Shown: positions 1 through 9,197 of the stretch, one piece after another
Numbering within the stretch: the first letter of the stretch is position 1
How the letters are laid out: each line of letters starts with the position of its first letter
Assembly (NCBI RefSeq): GCF_021631985.1
Contig: NZ_CP070225.1
Location: 3,596,001-3,660,000, forward strand
DNA length: 64,000 nucleotides
DNA from: Sandaracinus amylolyticus
GTDB lineage: Bacteria > Myxococcota_A > Polyangia > Polyangiales > Sandaracinaceae
Reading direction: 5' to 3'
Notes under the pieces: model-generated
Databases searched by the model: none
Seen by the model: only the letters and a program-made list of their open reading frames with translations
What the model was told of the DNA's origin: nothing
Program-made: the position numbers and the translations under genes

Positions 1-1860
1 GCCCCGGACGAGACCACCGCGACGGGCGTGCGCATCGAGATCCCCGAGGCCGCGATGCCGCGCAACTTCCGCGCGGTGCCGGCCGATCCCGCCATCCTCT
101 CGCGCTTCGACGGATTCAGCGCGGCGACGTCGATCATCACCGCGTTCGCCGACATCGATCCCTCGAACCTGCCCGACGAGGAGCACATCGAGGACAGCCT
201 CGCGCAGGGCTCGCCGACCGTGCTGATCGACGCCGAGACCGGCGAGCGCGTCGCGCACTTCGCCGAGCTCGACACCTGGGAGTACATCGATCCCGCGCGC
301 CGTCCGCTCTACATCCGCCCCGCCGCGCGTCTCGCGCAGCAGCGCCGCTACCTCGTCGCGATCCGCGATCTCCGCCACACCGACGGCAGCGCGATCGAGC
401 CCTCCGCGTACTTCCGCGCGCTGCGCGACGACACGCCGCTGCCCGACGCGAGCGACATCGAGTCGCGGCGCGCGCACTTCGAGGACGTCTTCACCCGCCT
501 CGAGGCCGCGGGCGTCGATCGCGCGACGCTGGTGGAGGCGTGGGACTTCCAGACCGGCACCGACGAGATCGCGTGGCACGACACGATCTCCGTGCGCGAT
601 CAGGGCCTGCGCGCGATGGCGACCGACACCGCGCCGCGCTGCACCGTCACGACGACGCGCGATGCGCCGCGCGCCGAGATCTGGCGTGAGATCGAGGGCA
701 CGGTGCGCGTGCCGCTCTTCCTGCGCGGCACCGACCCCAACTCGTTCGACGAGTCGACGCTGAGCCGCGGCGACGACGGCGAGCCGGCGCAGAACGGCTG
801 GGCCGACGTGCCGTTCATCATCCGCATCCCGAACAGCGTGCGGGCGCGCGTGGCGGCGGGTGGCGAGCCGGTGCGTCTGCTCGACTACGGCCACGGCCTC
901 TTCGGCGATCGCTTCGGCGACGGCGGGACCGTCAGCCGCACGATCGAAGCGAACGAGATGGTGTCGGTGCAGATCGACTGGTGGGGCTGGTCGCGCGACG
1001 ACGTGACGCGCGTCGCGCAGACGCTCCAGGACTTCTCCGAGTTCGTGTCGTTCGGCGAGCGCGCGGTGCAGGGCGTCGCGAACCACGTGTTCCTCCACCG
1101 CGCGTTCTCGGTGGAGGGAGGCTGCGCCGAGCTCGAGGAGCTGCAGATCCCGCTCGACGCCGGTGGCGGCACCGCGCCCGCGATCGATCGCGAGGAGCTC
1201 TACTACTACGGCAACAGCCAGGGTGGGATCTTCGGGCTCTCGCTCGCGGGCATCGCGGTCGACGTCGATCGCTTCGTGCTCGGCGTCGGCGGGATGACCT
1301 ACTCGGTCATGATCCCGCGCTCGTCGAACTGGGTGACGTACGGCAGCATCATGGAGCTCGGGTATCGCGATCCGCTGCAGCGCTCGATGCTGATGGTGCT
1401 CGCGCAGTCGCTCTTCGATCTCGCCGAGCCCGCGACGTACGCGCCGCACGTGCTGCGCGATCCGCTGCCCTGCGCCGACGACGTCTGTGCGTCGGGCGCG
1501 ACTCCGCTCAAGCACGTGCTCTCGCAGATCGGTCGCGACGACGCGCAGGTGCCGAACGTCGCGGCGCACATCGCAGCGCGCACGATGGGCATCGGGTACG
1601 CGAGCCCCGCGCCCTACGAGCCGTGGAACATGGAGGCGCTCACCGCGGACATGGGCGCGTCGCTCGGCACCGACGCGATGGTCGTGTACGACATCCCCGA
1701 AGTGCCGGTGCTCCCGCTCGGCACGCGCAATCCGGGCGGCGACAACCCCGCGCACAGCGGGGTGCGCGAGTCGCCCGCGGCGGTGGAGCAGATCGATCTC
1801 TTCCTGCGCCCCGACGGAACCGTCGTGCAGACGTGCGACGGGGTCTGCGACCCGACCTGA
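1..1860 (+). CDS. Secreted alpha/beta-hydrolase-like protein, 5' truncated
   Basis: The reading frame is open from the first base, so the gene starts outside the window; a GTG at 28 is unlikely to be the true start. About 619 codons are visible. A serine nucleophile elbow G-N-S-Q-G-G (Ser codon at 1216) sits after a predicted strand. An upstream H-G motif within 'YGHGLFGD' (886-909) could form the oxyanion hole, and a C-terminal His in 'NPAHSG' (codon 1753) could complete the triad. This layout fits a large bacterial lipase/esterase-type alpha/beta hydrolase, probably exported because paired cysteines are present. The substrate cannot be read from the sequence. It ends four bases before the stop of the convergent DoxX gene. 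The hydrolase fold is inferred from motifs only. Confidence 0.55.
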   Translation, partial: APDETTATGVRIEIPEAAMPRNFRAVPADPAILSRFDGFSAATSIITAFADIDPSNLPDEEHIEDSLAQGSPTVLIDAETGERVAHFAELDTWEYIDPARRPLYIRPAARLAQQRRYLVAIRDLRHTDGSAIEPSAYFRALRDDTPLPDASDIESRRAHFEDVFTRLEAAGVDRATLVEAWDFQTGTDEIAWHDTISVRDQGLRAMATDTAPRCTVTTTRDAPRAEIWREIEGTVRVPLFLRGTDPNSFDESTLSRGDDGEPAQNGWADVPFIIRIPNSVRARVAAGGEPVRLLDYGHGLFGDRFGDGGTVSRTIEANEMVSVQIDWWGWSRDDVTRVAQTLQDFSEFVSFGERAVQGVANHVFLHRAFSVEGGCAELEELQIPLDAGGGTAPAIDREELYYYGNSQGGIFGLSLAGIAVDVDRFVLGVGGMTYSVMIPRSSNWVTYGSIMELGYRDPLQRSMLMVLAQSLFDLAEPATYAPHVLRDPLPCADDVCASGATPLKHVLSQIGRDDAQVPNVAAHIAARTMGIGYASPAPYEPWNMEALTADMGASLGTDAMVVYDIPEVPVLPLGTRNPGGDNPAHSGVRESPAAVEQIDLFLRPDGTVVQTCDGVCDPT

Positions 1861-1864
1861 TCGA

Positions 1865-2287
1865 TCAGCGCCTCCGGCGCGCCGCGATCCAGGCGTCGAT
1901 CGAGTAGCGACCCGGGCCGGTGATCATCAGCGCGATCGCCGGCACGAGGAACAGGAACGCGTGCTCCTTGTCGCTCCACGGATCCGCGGCGTGGGCGACG
2001 AAGACCGCGACGAGCATCGTGAACGCGAACGGGATCGCCGCGAGGCGCGTCCCGAGACCGAGCGCGATCAGCACGCCGCACACGAGCTCACCGAAGATCG
2101 CGAGCGCGAGGCTCGGCACCTCTCCGAGCCCGAAGGGATCCGCGAAGCGCGGCTCGGGCCCCATGAAGCGCTCGAGCTTCGGCCATCCGTGCGCGATCGC
2201 CATCGTCATCCCGACGCCCACGCGCAGCAGGAGCAATCCTGCCGACGGCACCACACCGACCTCGAGCCGCGCATCGTTCTTCGTCAC
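1865..2287 (-). CDS. DoxX family membrane protein
   Basis: This 140-residue protein has four hydrophobic segments (about residues 15-35, 55-78, 80-98 and 108-125). It carries the DoxX-type opening 'LLLLRVGVGMTMAIAHGWPKL' and the charged/glycine pattern around 'GLGTRLAAIPFAFTML'. DoxX proteins are small inner-membrane proteins, some linked to quinone-dependent thiol redox or thiosulfate oxidation; a specific role cannot be assigned here. The start is GTG at 2287 with a GGAG eight bases upstream. It is convergent with the preceding hydrolase gene and divergent from the Hsp70-like gene, whose leader begins within 85 bp. Confidence 0.8.
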   Translation of the reverse strand: MTKNDARLEVGVVPSAGLLLLRVGVGMTMAIAHGWPKLERFMGPEPRFADPFGLGEVPSLALAIFGELVCGVLIALGLGTRLAAIPFAFTMLVAVFVAHAADPWSDKEHAFLFLVPAIALMITGPGRYSIDAWIAARRRR

Positions 2288-2372
2288 TCGTCCGCTCCTT
2301 CGACCAGGTACAATCCCGCCCCGTCATGTTGTCGGGCGCCCGCGGCGTCCACCCCGAGCACGTGGGAGCGCA

Positions 2373-4931
2373 GTGTTGATCGAAGGCCCCGTCCTCGGCA
2401 TCGATCTCGGAACGACGAACAGCGTCGTCGCGATCACCGACGGGCAGCACGCCCGCGTGCTCGCAGACCCCGAGGGGAACCGACTCGTGCCCTCGTGCGT
2501 GTCGTTCACGCCGGAAGGGCAGGTCCTGGTCGGCCACGCGGCGCGCGAGCGACGCCTCGTCGACGCCGAGAACACCGTGTACTCGGTGAAGCGCCTGATC
2601 GGGCGCCCCTTCACGAGCCCCGAGGTCCAGCGCGCGCGCGAGCGCTTCGCGTTCACCATCGAGCCGAGCCGCACCGGCGGCGTGCAGGTGAAGGTCCGCA
2701 AGGGCACCTACGCGCTGCCCGAGCTGAGCGCGCTGGTGCTGCGACACCTGCGCGAGGTCGCGGAGGCCGCGCTGGGCGTCGAGTGCAAGCGCGCGGTCAT
2801 CACCGTGCCCGCGAACTTCAACGAGCTGCAGCGCAGCGCGACGCAGGCCGCGGGCAAGGTCGCGGGCCTCGAGGTGCTGCGGATCATCCACGAGCCGACC
2901 GCCGCGACGCTCGCCTACGGCTACGGACGCGACAAGCCCGAGACGATCGCGGTCTACGACTTCGGCGGCGGCACGTTCGACATCACGGTGCTCGATCTCG
3001 ATCGCGACGTGTTCGAGGTCGTCTCGACCGCGGGCGACACGTTCCTCGGCGGCGACGACATCGATCTCTCGATCGCGGAGATGATGGCGGACGCGTGCAC
3101 GAAGGAGCACGGCTACGACGTGCGCGGCGACCTGCAAGCGTTCGAGCGCATGCGCGCCGCGGCGGAGTGGGCGAAGTGCCAGCTCTCGTCGGTGCCCGAG
3201 GCGGAGCTCACGCTCGAGCAGCTCTTCACCAAGCCCGGCGGTCTGATGCGACGCGCCGAGACGATCGACTTCACGTTCCGCATGACCGCCGACGAGCTCG
3301 AGGCGCGCATGCGCCCGCTGATCGCGCGCACGTTCGACGTGGTCGCCGACGCGCTGCGCGAGGCGGGACGCAGGCCGCGCGAGATCGACAACGTCGTGCT
3401 GGTCGGAGGCTCGACGCGCATCCCGCTGGTGCGCCGCATGGTCGAGGAGCACTTCGGTCGTGCGCCGCGCGCCGACATCGATCCCGACCTCGTGGTCGCG
3501 CAGGGCGCGGCGATCCACGCGTGGACGCTCGCGGGCAAGCCTGCGGCGTCGATCGCCCCGGGCGCGCCGCCGGGCGGGCGCGCCGCACTGCGCAAGGGAA
3601 CGCTGGTGTCCGGCCCGCGCGCGAGCGAGCTGCCCAAGCAGCCCGCGTTCGCGCCCCCGCCGGTGTCGGTGCCGAAGCCGCGCCTCGTGCCGCCGCCCTC
3701 GGCGCTCGCCTCGCGCAACGTGGTGGTGCCCTCGCCCGCGTCGCTGGCACGCCCCGACTCGATGCCCGCGCCGAGCGGCGACGATCCCTTCGCGCGCACC
3801 TCGCTCGAGCTCGGGCAGAGCAGCGTCGCAGTGCTCGCACCGCCCGCGCGCGTCGGCACCACGTCGGACTCGGGGCTGCTCGAGCTCGACGATCCGCTCG
3901 CGCGCGCCCGCACCACGACGCGCGAGGGATCGATCGCGGCGCGCCGTCCGATCGAGGTCGCGGTGCCCGCACCGATCGACGCGCCCTTCGCCGAGCCGAG
4001 CGCGCGCAAGATGGTCGCCGCGAACGTCGACGCGCCCTTCGATCTGCCGGAGACCGCGCGCAAGAAGCCGCGACGCGACGCGACCGTGCCCTTCGGCATC
4101 GGCGCGCCCGCCGCGATCGACTCGCCCTTCGGCGACGAGCCCGCGAGCGCGCCGACCCGTGACGCGCTCGCCGAGGGCATCGCCGCGCTCGATGCGCCGC
4201 TCGGCCTGCCCGAGCCCGCGCCGCTGGTGCGCGATCCGCTCGATGCCGGGATGTTCGAGGTCGAGCTCGAGTCGGTGCCGCCCGAGGCGCCGCCGGTGCC
4301 GCCGCCTCCCGCGCGCCTGGCGCCTCCGCCGCCTCCGCCGCCGCGAAGGCCTCCTCCTCCGCCCCCGCCGAGCCTGCCGGTGCTCGAGATCGACGAGCCC
4401 CCGCCGATCGCGATCGACGAATTCGCGCTCTCGCCCGACGACTTCGCTTCGCCGCCCGCGCAGGATCCCCGCCTCGCGCCGCACGTGCCCGAGCTCCCGA
4501 TCGCGAGCGCCGCGCCTGCGCCGCTGCTGATGGACGTCACGCCGCTCTCGCTCGGGCTCGAGACCGCGGGCGGGTTCTGCGCGCCGATCGTTCCGCGCAA
4601 CGCGCCGGTGCCCGCCGAGAAGTCGCGCGTCTTCTCGACCGCGCGAGACGACCAGGAAGCGGTCGAGCTGCGCATCTGTCAGGGCGAGTCCACGCGCTTC
4701 GCCGACAACGAGCTCCTCGGCACGCTCGTGTTCGACGGGATCCGCAAGGCGCGCCGCGGCGCGGTGCGCATCGACGTCAGCTTCCTGCTCGACGCGAGCG
4801 GCATCCTCGACGTGCGCGCGACCGATCTCGACACCGGACGCGCGCAGCACACGCGCATCCACCTGCAGGGCGGGCTCGATCCGAACGAGATCGACGAGAT
4901 GCGCCGTCGTCAGGAGCGCGAGCTCGCCTGA
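2373..4931 (+). CDS. Hsp70/DnaK-like protein with long Pro/Ala linker and no lid
   Basis: This is an 852-residue Hsp70 relative. The ATPase domain (residues 1 to about 385) is canonical: phosphate-1 loop 'GIDLGTTNS' (9-17), phosphate-2 'DFGGGTFD' (196-203) and adenosine motif '[11 protein letters not shown]' (341-351). About 330 residues of low-complexity Pro/Ala/Arg/Asp-rich sequence follow, including a polyproline run near 650. The interdomain linker and beta-sandwich then resume at '[10 protein letters not shown]' (721-730) and run to the end. Only the first turn of the helical lid ('[17 protein letters not shown]') remains. Start GTG 2373 is chosen for the GGGAG five to nine bases upstream; an earlier in-frame extension has no Hsp70 homology. 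Its stop overlaps the J-protein start by one base, so the two are a chaperone/co-chaperone pair. It is not the housekeeping dnaK. Confidence 0.85.
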   Translation: MLIEGPVLGIDLGTTNSVVAITDGQHARVLADPEGNRLVPSCVSFTPEGQVLVGHAARERRLVDAENTVYSVKRLIGRPFTSPEVQRARERFAFTIEPSRTGGVQVKVRKGTYALPELSALVLRHLREVAEAALGVECKRAVITVPANFNELQRSATQAAGKVAGLEVLRIIHEPTAATLAYGYGRDKPETIAVYDFGGGTFDITVLDLDRDVFEVVSTAGDTFLGGDDIDLSIAEMMADACTKEHGYDVRGDLQAFERMRAAAEWAKCQLSSVPEAELTLEQLFTKPGGLMRRAETIDFTFRMTADELEARMRPLIARTFDVVADALREAGRRPREIDNVVLVGGSTRIPLVRRMVEEHFGRAPRADIDPDLVVAQGAAIHAWTLAGKPAASIAPGAPPGGRAALRKGTLVSGPRASELPKQPAFAPPPVSVPKPRLVPPPSALASRNVVVPSPASLARPDSMPAPSGDDPFARTSLELGQSSVAVLAPPARVGTTSDSGLLELDDPLARARTTTREGSIAARRPIEVAVPAPIDAPFAEPSARKMVAANVDAPFDLPETARKKPRRDATVPFGIGAPAAIDSPFGDEPASAPTRDALAEGIAALDAPLGLPEPAPLVRDPLDAGMFEVELESVPPEAPPVPPPPARLAPPPPPPPRRPPPPPPPSLPVLEIDEPPPIAIDEFALSPDDFASPPAQDPRLAPHVPELPIASAAPAPLLMDVTPLSLGLETAGGFCAPIVPRNAPVPAEKSRVFSTARDDQEAVELRICQGESTRFADNELLGTLVFDGIRKARRGAVRIDVSFLLDASGILDVRATDLDTGRAQHTRIHLQGGLDPNEIDEMRRRQERELA

Positions 4932-5434
4932 TGTCGAACGACGACCGCCTCGATCAGCTCGACTACTACACGCTGCTCGGCGTCGCGCGCGACGCGAGCG
5001 TCGAGGACGTGAAGCGCGCGTTCCGCACCTTCGCGCGCCGCTATCACCCCGATCGATTCGCCGGCCAGGAGACAGAGAAGGTCGCGCGCGCCACGCGCAT
5101 CTACCGCCGCGGCAGCGAGGCCGTGCAGACGCTGAGCGATCCCACCGCGCGCCGCGCCTACGACGCCGTGCTCGCCAAGGGCGAGCTGCGCCTCAAGAGC
5201 GACGCGCGCGCGCCGGTCGAGCCCGCGAAGCCCGCGCGGCGCGAGGAGCCGAGCAAGCCCACGCTCCAGTCCCCGACCGCGCGCGCGTTCTTCACGAAGG
5301 CGCAGGACGCCGCGCGCGCCGGTGATCTCCAGACTGCGTGGCGCCAGATCAAAGCCGCGATGCAGCACGAGCCGGGCAGCCCGATCCTCGAGCAAGCGCT
5401 CCAGAAGATCGAGCGCGCCATGCGCGGCTGGTGA
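4931..5434 (+). CDS. J-domain protein (DnaJ-like co-chaperone)
   Basis: The protein has 167 residues with an N-terminal J domain (about 10-75) and an intact HPD tripeptide at 39-41 between helices II and III. It lacks the G/F region, zinc fingers and C-terminal substrate domains of DnaJ. Instead a Pro/Lys/Glu linker leads to a TPR-like helical pair (about 110-167: 'ARAFFTKAQDAARAGDLQTA'). J domains stimulate Hsp70 ATP hydrolysis. The TGATG overlap with the atypical Hsp70 upstream makes that protein the obvious partner. The gene ends directly against the stop codon of the convergent sulfotransferase. Confidence 0.88.
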   Translation: MSNDDRLDQLDYYTLLGVARDASVEDVKRAFRTFARRYHPDRFAGQETEKVARATRIYRRGSEAVQTLSDPTARRAYDAVLAKGELRLKSDARAPVEPAKPARREEPSKPTLQSPTARAFFTKAQDAARAGDLQTAWRQIKAAMQHEPGSPILEQALQKIERAMRGW

Positions 5435-6445
5435 TCACTCGCGCAGCAGCACGTCGCAGTAGTAGCGGATGCGCTTCACCAGCGCGCCGTGCGGGCGCTG
5501 GTGGATGTCCTTCTTCAGCGCGAGCATGACCTTGCGCTGGATCGTGTACGCGTTGACCACGGGCTTGGGCGCCTCGACGCTCGACGCGACCTCGCGCACC
5601 GCGTCGAACACGCGCTCGCGCGGCCAGCCCCACGTCTCGAGATCCTCGTCGCTGACGCGCTCGATCATCCGCTCGGCGAGCGCGCGCTTCTTCGCGTCCT
5701 TCGCGAGCTCGGCCGCCCACTTGTGCAGCGAGTCGGTCACCGGGCGCGAGTGCTGGCTCACCGTGATCGGATCGCCCGGGCCCTTCTTGCTCCGGAAGCG
5801 CTCGCCGTAGTTCACGGCCTCGGGCTCGTTCTCCACGTCCATGTACGCGAAGACACGCTCCATCTGCGCCTCGGGCGCCTCGACGAGCGTCTCGTACTTC
5901 ACGTGCACCAGCGGCACCGGACGCTCGCGCAGCATCTTCGCGATCGCCGGCACGTAGCGCTCGACGAGCGGATTGAACTCGTGGGCGCGCGCCCAGTCGC
6001 CGTCGAAGAACGAGTTCGCGAAGCTCGAGAAGATCGCGAGCGGATGCCGCGTGAGCACGACGTACTTCGCGTGCGGATAGAGCTTCGTCAGGAACGGCAG
6101 CACGAGCGCGTACGCCGGCGTCTTGTCCATGAAGTACCGCTTGCCGCTCGGCTCGAGCATGCGGCCGTACATCGCGTCGGAGTACGCGCGCAGCGCGTCG
6201 AGATAGTCCTCTTCGCCGCGCGGCAGCGAGCTCACGAAGAGCCGGATCGCCTCGGCCGAGTTGATGTGATCGAAGGGCGCCTTGTCGACCGTGTCGTAGA
6301 AGCCGAGGTACGCCATCGGCGTGATCAGGTGCGGCTCGGGGTGCGTGAAGACCGCGCTGTGCGAGCCGATCATCCGCTGCAGCAGCGTCGAGCCGCTGCG
6401 AGGCGGAGACACCACGAAGAGAAGGCGTTCCTGAACGGACGTCAT
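5435..6445 (-). CDS. Sulfotransferase family protein
   Basis: This 336-residue protein should be a PAPS-dependent sulfotransferase. The 5'-phosphosulfate loop is 'SPPRSGSTLL' (13-22). The 3'-phosphate motif lies in 'YVVLTRHPLAIFSSF' (128-142), where TRHP stands for the usual RDP and the following serines are present. The sequence resembles the bacterial Sulfotransfer_3 group that modifies small molecules, lipids or glycans. The acceptor cannot be predicted. The start is ATG 6445 with GAGGGGG just upstream. It stands alone, tail-to-tail with the J-protein gene with no gap. Confidence 0.85.
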   Translation of the reverse strand: MTSVQERLLFVVSPPRSGSTLLQRMIGSHSAVFTHPEPHLITPMAYLGFYDTVDKAPFDHINSAEAIRLFVSSLPRGEEDYLDALRAYSDAMYGRMLEPSGKRYFMDKTPAYALVLPFLTKLYPHAKYVVLTRHPLAIFSSFANSFFDGDWARAHEFNPLVERYVPAIAKMLRERPVPLVHVKYETLVEAPEAQMERVFAYMDVENEPEAVNYGERFRSKKGPGDPITVSQHSRPVTDSLHKWAAELAKDAKKRALAERMIERVSDEDLETWGWPRERVFDAVREVASSVEAPKPVVNAYTIQRKVMLALKKDIHQRPHGALVKRIRYYCDVLLRE

Positions 6446-6581
6446 GGCCCCCTCTGGTGGCCCGGCGGGGCGATCCGGTCAAGTTTCTTGGCCTGCTGAG
6501 GGATTGCCATCGCAGCGAATCCGGGCGAATCTGCAGGATCCGGTTGCTCGGACCTCCTGCGTCGGCAACGGTTCGCAGGTC

Positions 6582-7418
6582 ATGGACCGCCCGCTCGCGA
6601 CGGCCGCGCTCTTGCTCGCGCTGCTCGTCTTCGCCCCAGCCGGAGCGCCAGCCCACGCCCAGGACGCAGCAGAGACGTCACCGTCGATGCAGCGCACGGC
6701 GCGCTCGCTCTACGAAGACGGCGTGCGTGCGGCGCGCGCGCGTCGATGGCCCGAGGCGCGGGGCGCGTTCGAGCGCTCGTACGCGCTCTACCCGCGCCCG
6801 ATCACGCTGATGAACCTCGCGGGCGCGCAGCGTCAGACCGGGCGCCTCGTCGCGGCGAGCGAGAGCTATCGGCGCTTCCTCCGCGACGCGAGCGAGCGCG
6901 AGCGGCGCGACTACGGTGCCGCGATCGAGAGCGCGCTCGGCGGGATCGACGCGCAGATCGCGCACGCCACGCTGCGCATCGAGGGGCTCGACCCGGGCGA
7001 CCGCGTGCAGCTCGACGGAGAGGCGCTCGATCCGCGCGCGCTCGGCACCGAGATCGCGCTCGATCCCGGCGAGCACCGCGTCGTGATCGCGCGCACCGAG
7101 CAGACGCTGCTCGACCATCCGTTCACGCTGCGCGAGGGCGAGCGCACCGAGGTCGCGCTCGAGGTCCCGCGCGTGGTGGCGCGCGTCGTCGTCCCCGAGC
7201 CCGCCGTGGTCGCGCAGACCGCGGTCGCCCCGCCGGTCACGACCGAGCCCGATCTGCATACCGAGCCGCCGAGCGGCGACGATCCCACGCCGTGGATCGT
7301 CGTCGGCGTGGGCGCGGGCGTCGTCGCGATCGGCGTCGCGATCCTCGTCGGCGTGCTCGTCGCCGAGGGCAACGGCGGAGAGCTCCCGCAGGGCTCCGAA
7401 CCTCCGATCCGACTCTGA
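6582..7418 (+). CDS. TPR/PEGA-type exported protein with C-terminal membrane helix
   Basis: A signal peptide ('LLLALLVFAPAGAPAHAQ', about 9-26) is followed by a TPR-like helical region (about 35-100, 'ALYPRPITLMNLAGAQRQTG'). A PEGA-like beta region follows (about 127-190, 'LRIEGLDPGDRVQLDGEAL'). A Pro/Thr linker then leads to one transmembrane helix (about 245-268, 'IVVGVGAGVVAIGVAILVGV'). This TPR-PEGA-TM architecture is common in Myxococcota cell-envelope proteins of unknown function. ATG 6582 is preferred over an upstream ATG at 6444 because only 6582 gives a signal peptide at the N-terminus. Thirteen bases separate it from the lipoprotein gene at 7431, so the three genes 6582-10939 are probably co-transcribed. 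Confidence 0.7.
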   Translation: MDRPLATAALLLALLVFAPAGAPAHAQDAAETSPSMQRTARSLYEDGVRAARARRWPEARGAFERSYALYPRPITLMNLAGAQRQTGRLVAASESYRRFLRDASERERRDYGAAIESALGGIDAQIAHATLRIEGLDPGDRVQLDGEALDPRALGTEIALDPGEHRVVIARTEQTLLDHPFTLREGERTEVALEVPRVVARVVVPEPAVVAQTAVAPPVTTEPDLHTEPPSGDDPTPWIVVGVGAGVVAIGVAILVGVLVAEGNGGELPQGSEPPIRL

Positions 7419-7430
7419 GCGAGGCCGCGC

Positions 7431-9197
7431 ATGCGCACCCCGATGAGCTTCGTGATCGCTGCGCTCCTGCTCGCCGCGTGCGAGCCCTCGCCGACCGCGC
7501 TCTACCTCGTCGTCGACACGAACCTCGAGGTCCCCGGTGAGGTCGCGTCGCTGACGATCCGCGTCGAGCCCGATCACGAGCAGCCGATCGAGCGCGACAT
7601 CGATCTCACGACGGCCGAGCGCCCGGTGCGGGTGCGCATCGATCCCCGCGAGGGCCACGAGGGCGCGTCGCTCCGGCTCGTGCTCTCGGTGAGCGATGGA
7701 GACACGGCCGTGCTCACGCGCACCGTGCGGACCACGTTCGTCCGAGGCTCGGTGCGCGAGCTCGTCGTGTCGCTCGAGCGCGCGTGCCTCGACGTGACCT
7801 GCGACGTGCCGAACGAGACGTGCATCGCCGGCGCGTGCGACGACGACGGGCTCGACGCGAACGATCTGCCGGTGTGGGACGGCGACGATCCCGACGTCAC
7901 GTGGAGCGACGCCGCGATCCACGACGCGGGATCGAGCGACGCCGGAGTCGACGATGGGGGCGGGCTCGACGCGGGCCGCGACGCGGGCACGCCGTGCCGC
8001 GACGGCGGCGTGGTGGACGCGGGCGCGGTCCCGACGTGCGGCGAGCAGCCGTGCCCCGCGCCGCGCATCTGCCTCGAGGGCATCCCCGACGCGGGCCCGC
8101 TCTGCGAGCCCGGGCCCGGCGAAGTGCGCGTGCTCTCCGCAGGCACCGAGCACCTCTGCATGATCGGCCAGCGCACGAACGGGCGTCGCGTGCTCTCGTG
8201 CGTCGGCTCGGACGACGACGGGCAGCTCGGAGGATCGCCCCTGCCCTACGAGAACCGGCATCCCGCGGAGCAGGGGCACGTCGTGGTCGCCGACCTCGAG
8301 GACGAGCCGAGCTCGGTCGCCGCGGGCGACACGTTCACCTGCGCGGCGTGGGACGGCGAGATCCGTTGCTGGGGCCGCGGCGCCGCGGGCTGGGGCGCGA
8401 CGCCCGGGTGCGGTGGTCGCGCCGAGCTCTCGGTCGGCACGCGCACCGTGACCGCGCTCGATGCGGGGCACGGCTACGCGTGCGCGCTCGCCGACGGTCG
8501 CGTGATGTGCTGGGGCGACGGCGAGAGCGGCGGCAATCCCGCGGTGGCCCGCAGCGGTCAGCCGGTCGACGTCTTCGAGGACGCGCGCACGTTCGTCGGC
8601 CTGGTGGTCGGAGCACGTCACGCGTGCGCGTGGAGCGCGAGCGGCGAGGCGTGGTGCTGGGGCGCGAACGAGCGCGCGCAGCTCGGCAACGGCACCACCA
8701 GCGCGTCGAGCGAGCCGGTCGAGGTCACCGTCGCCGATGCTCCGGTGCGCGCGATGGCGGCCGGTGGCGCGCACACGTGCGCGCTGATCGGCGCGAGCGC
8801 GCCCTATCGCATCGAGTGCTGGGGCAGCAATTCGCGCGGCCAGCTCGGCGTCGACCCGACGAACCCCGCGCCGGTCCCGAGCGGTGTGATCGTCCCGCTC
8901 GATCCGCCCGCGACCGCGATCGGGGCAGGCCTCGAGCACACGTGCGCGCTGCCGAGCGACCAGTACGTGAGCTGCTGGGGCAACGGCGACGACGGGCGCG
9001 CCGGGCTCGCGCCGCCGCGCTCCGAGCCGGTCACGCCCGACGAGCCGAGCGTCGATGCGGTGATCGGCGCGATCGCGGTCGCGGACGAGCACACGTGCTT
9101 CCACGTCACCACCTCCATCACGTGCGCGGGCGAGGGCGGGTCCTTCCGCATCCCCGAGGACTTCTGGTGGGCCGAGGTGATCGGCTCGCTCTGGTGA
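7431..9197 (+). CDS. Lipoprotein: shared N-terminal domain plus RCC1-like propeller
   Basis: The 588-residue precursor has a lipobox 'LLLAAC' with Cys17. Residues about 20-125 form a beta-rich domain ('PTALYLVVDTNLEVP', 'ASLTIRVEP', 'RTTFVRGSVRELVVSLERAC') nearly identical in layout to the start of the next gene. A Cys pair and an Asp/Ala/Gly-rich linker (about 135-205) follow. The rest (about 215-588) carries repeated 'GxxHxCA...WGxNxxGQLG' units of RCC1 type, predicted to build a seven-bladed propeller, with regularly spaced cysteines. RCC1 folds are protein-interaction platforms; bacterial lipoprotein versions have no assigned function. A GTGA overlap links it to the following paralogue. 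Confidence 0.8.
   Translation: MRTPMSFVIAALLLAACEPSPTALYLVVDTNLEVPGEVASLTIRVEPDHEQPIERDIDLTTAERPVRVRIDPREGHEGASLRLVLSVSDGDTAVLTRTVRTTFVRGSVRELVVSLERACLDVTCDVPNETCIAGACDDDGLDANDLPVWDGDDPDVTWSDAAIHDAGSSDAGVDDGGGLDAGRDAGTPCRDGGVVDAGAVPTCGEQPCPAPRICLEGIPDAGPLCEPGPGEVRVLSAGTEHLCMIGQRTNGRRVLSCVGSDDDGQLGGSPLPYENRHPAEQGHVVVADLEDEPSSVAAGDTFTCAAWDGEIRCWGRGAAGWGATPGCGGRAELSVGTRTVTALDAGHGYACALADGRVMCWGDGESGGNPAVARSGQPVDVFEDARTFVGLVVGARHACAWSASGEAWCWGANERAQLGNGTTSASSEPVEVTVADAPVRAMAAGGAHTCALIGASAPYRIECWGSNSRGQLGVDPTNPAPVPSGVIVPLDPPATAIGAGLEHTCALPSDQYVSCWGNGDDGRAGLAPPRSEPVTPDEPSVDAVIGAIAVADEHTCFHVTTSITCAGEGGSFRIPEDFWWAEVIGSLW

Noticed and set aside
2305-2372. Promoter for the Hsp70-like gene based on TACAAT at 2309
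   Set aside because: No -35 box lies at a suitable distance, so I did not list it as a feature.
2088-4862. A 924-codon minus-strand frame opposite the Hsp70-like gene
   Set aside because: It is Arg/His/Gly-rich shadow sequence with no recognisable domain, antisense to a canonical ATPase domain.
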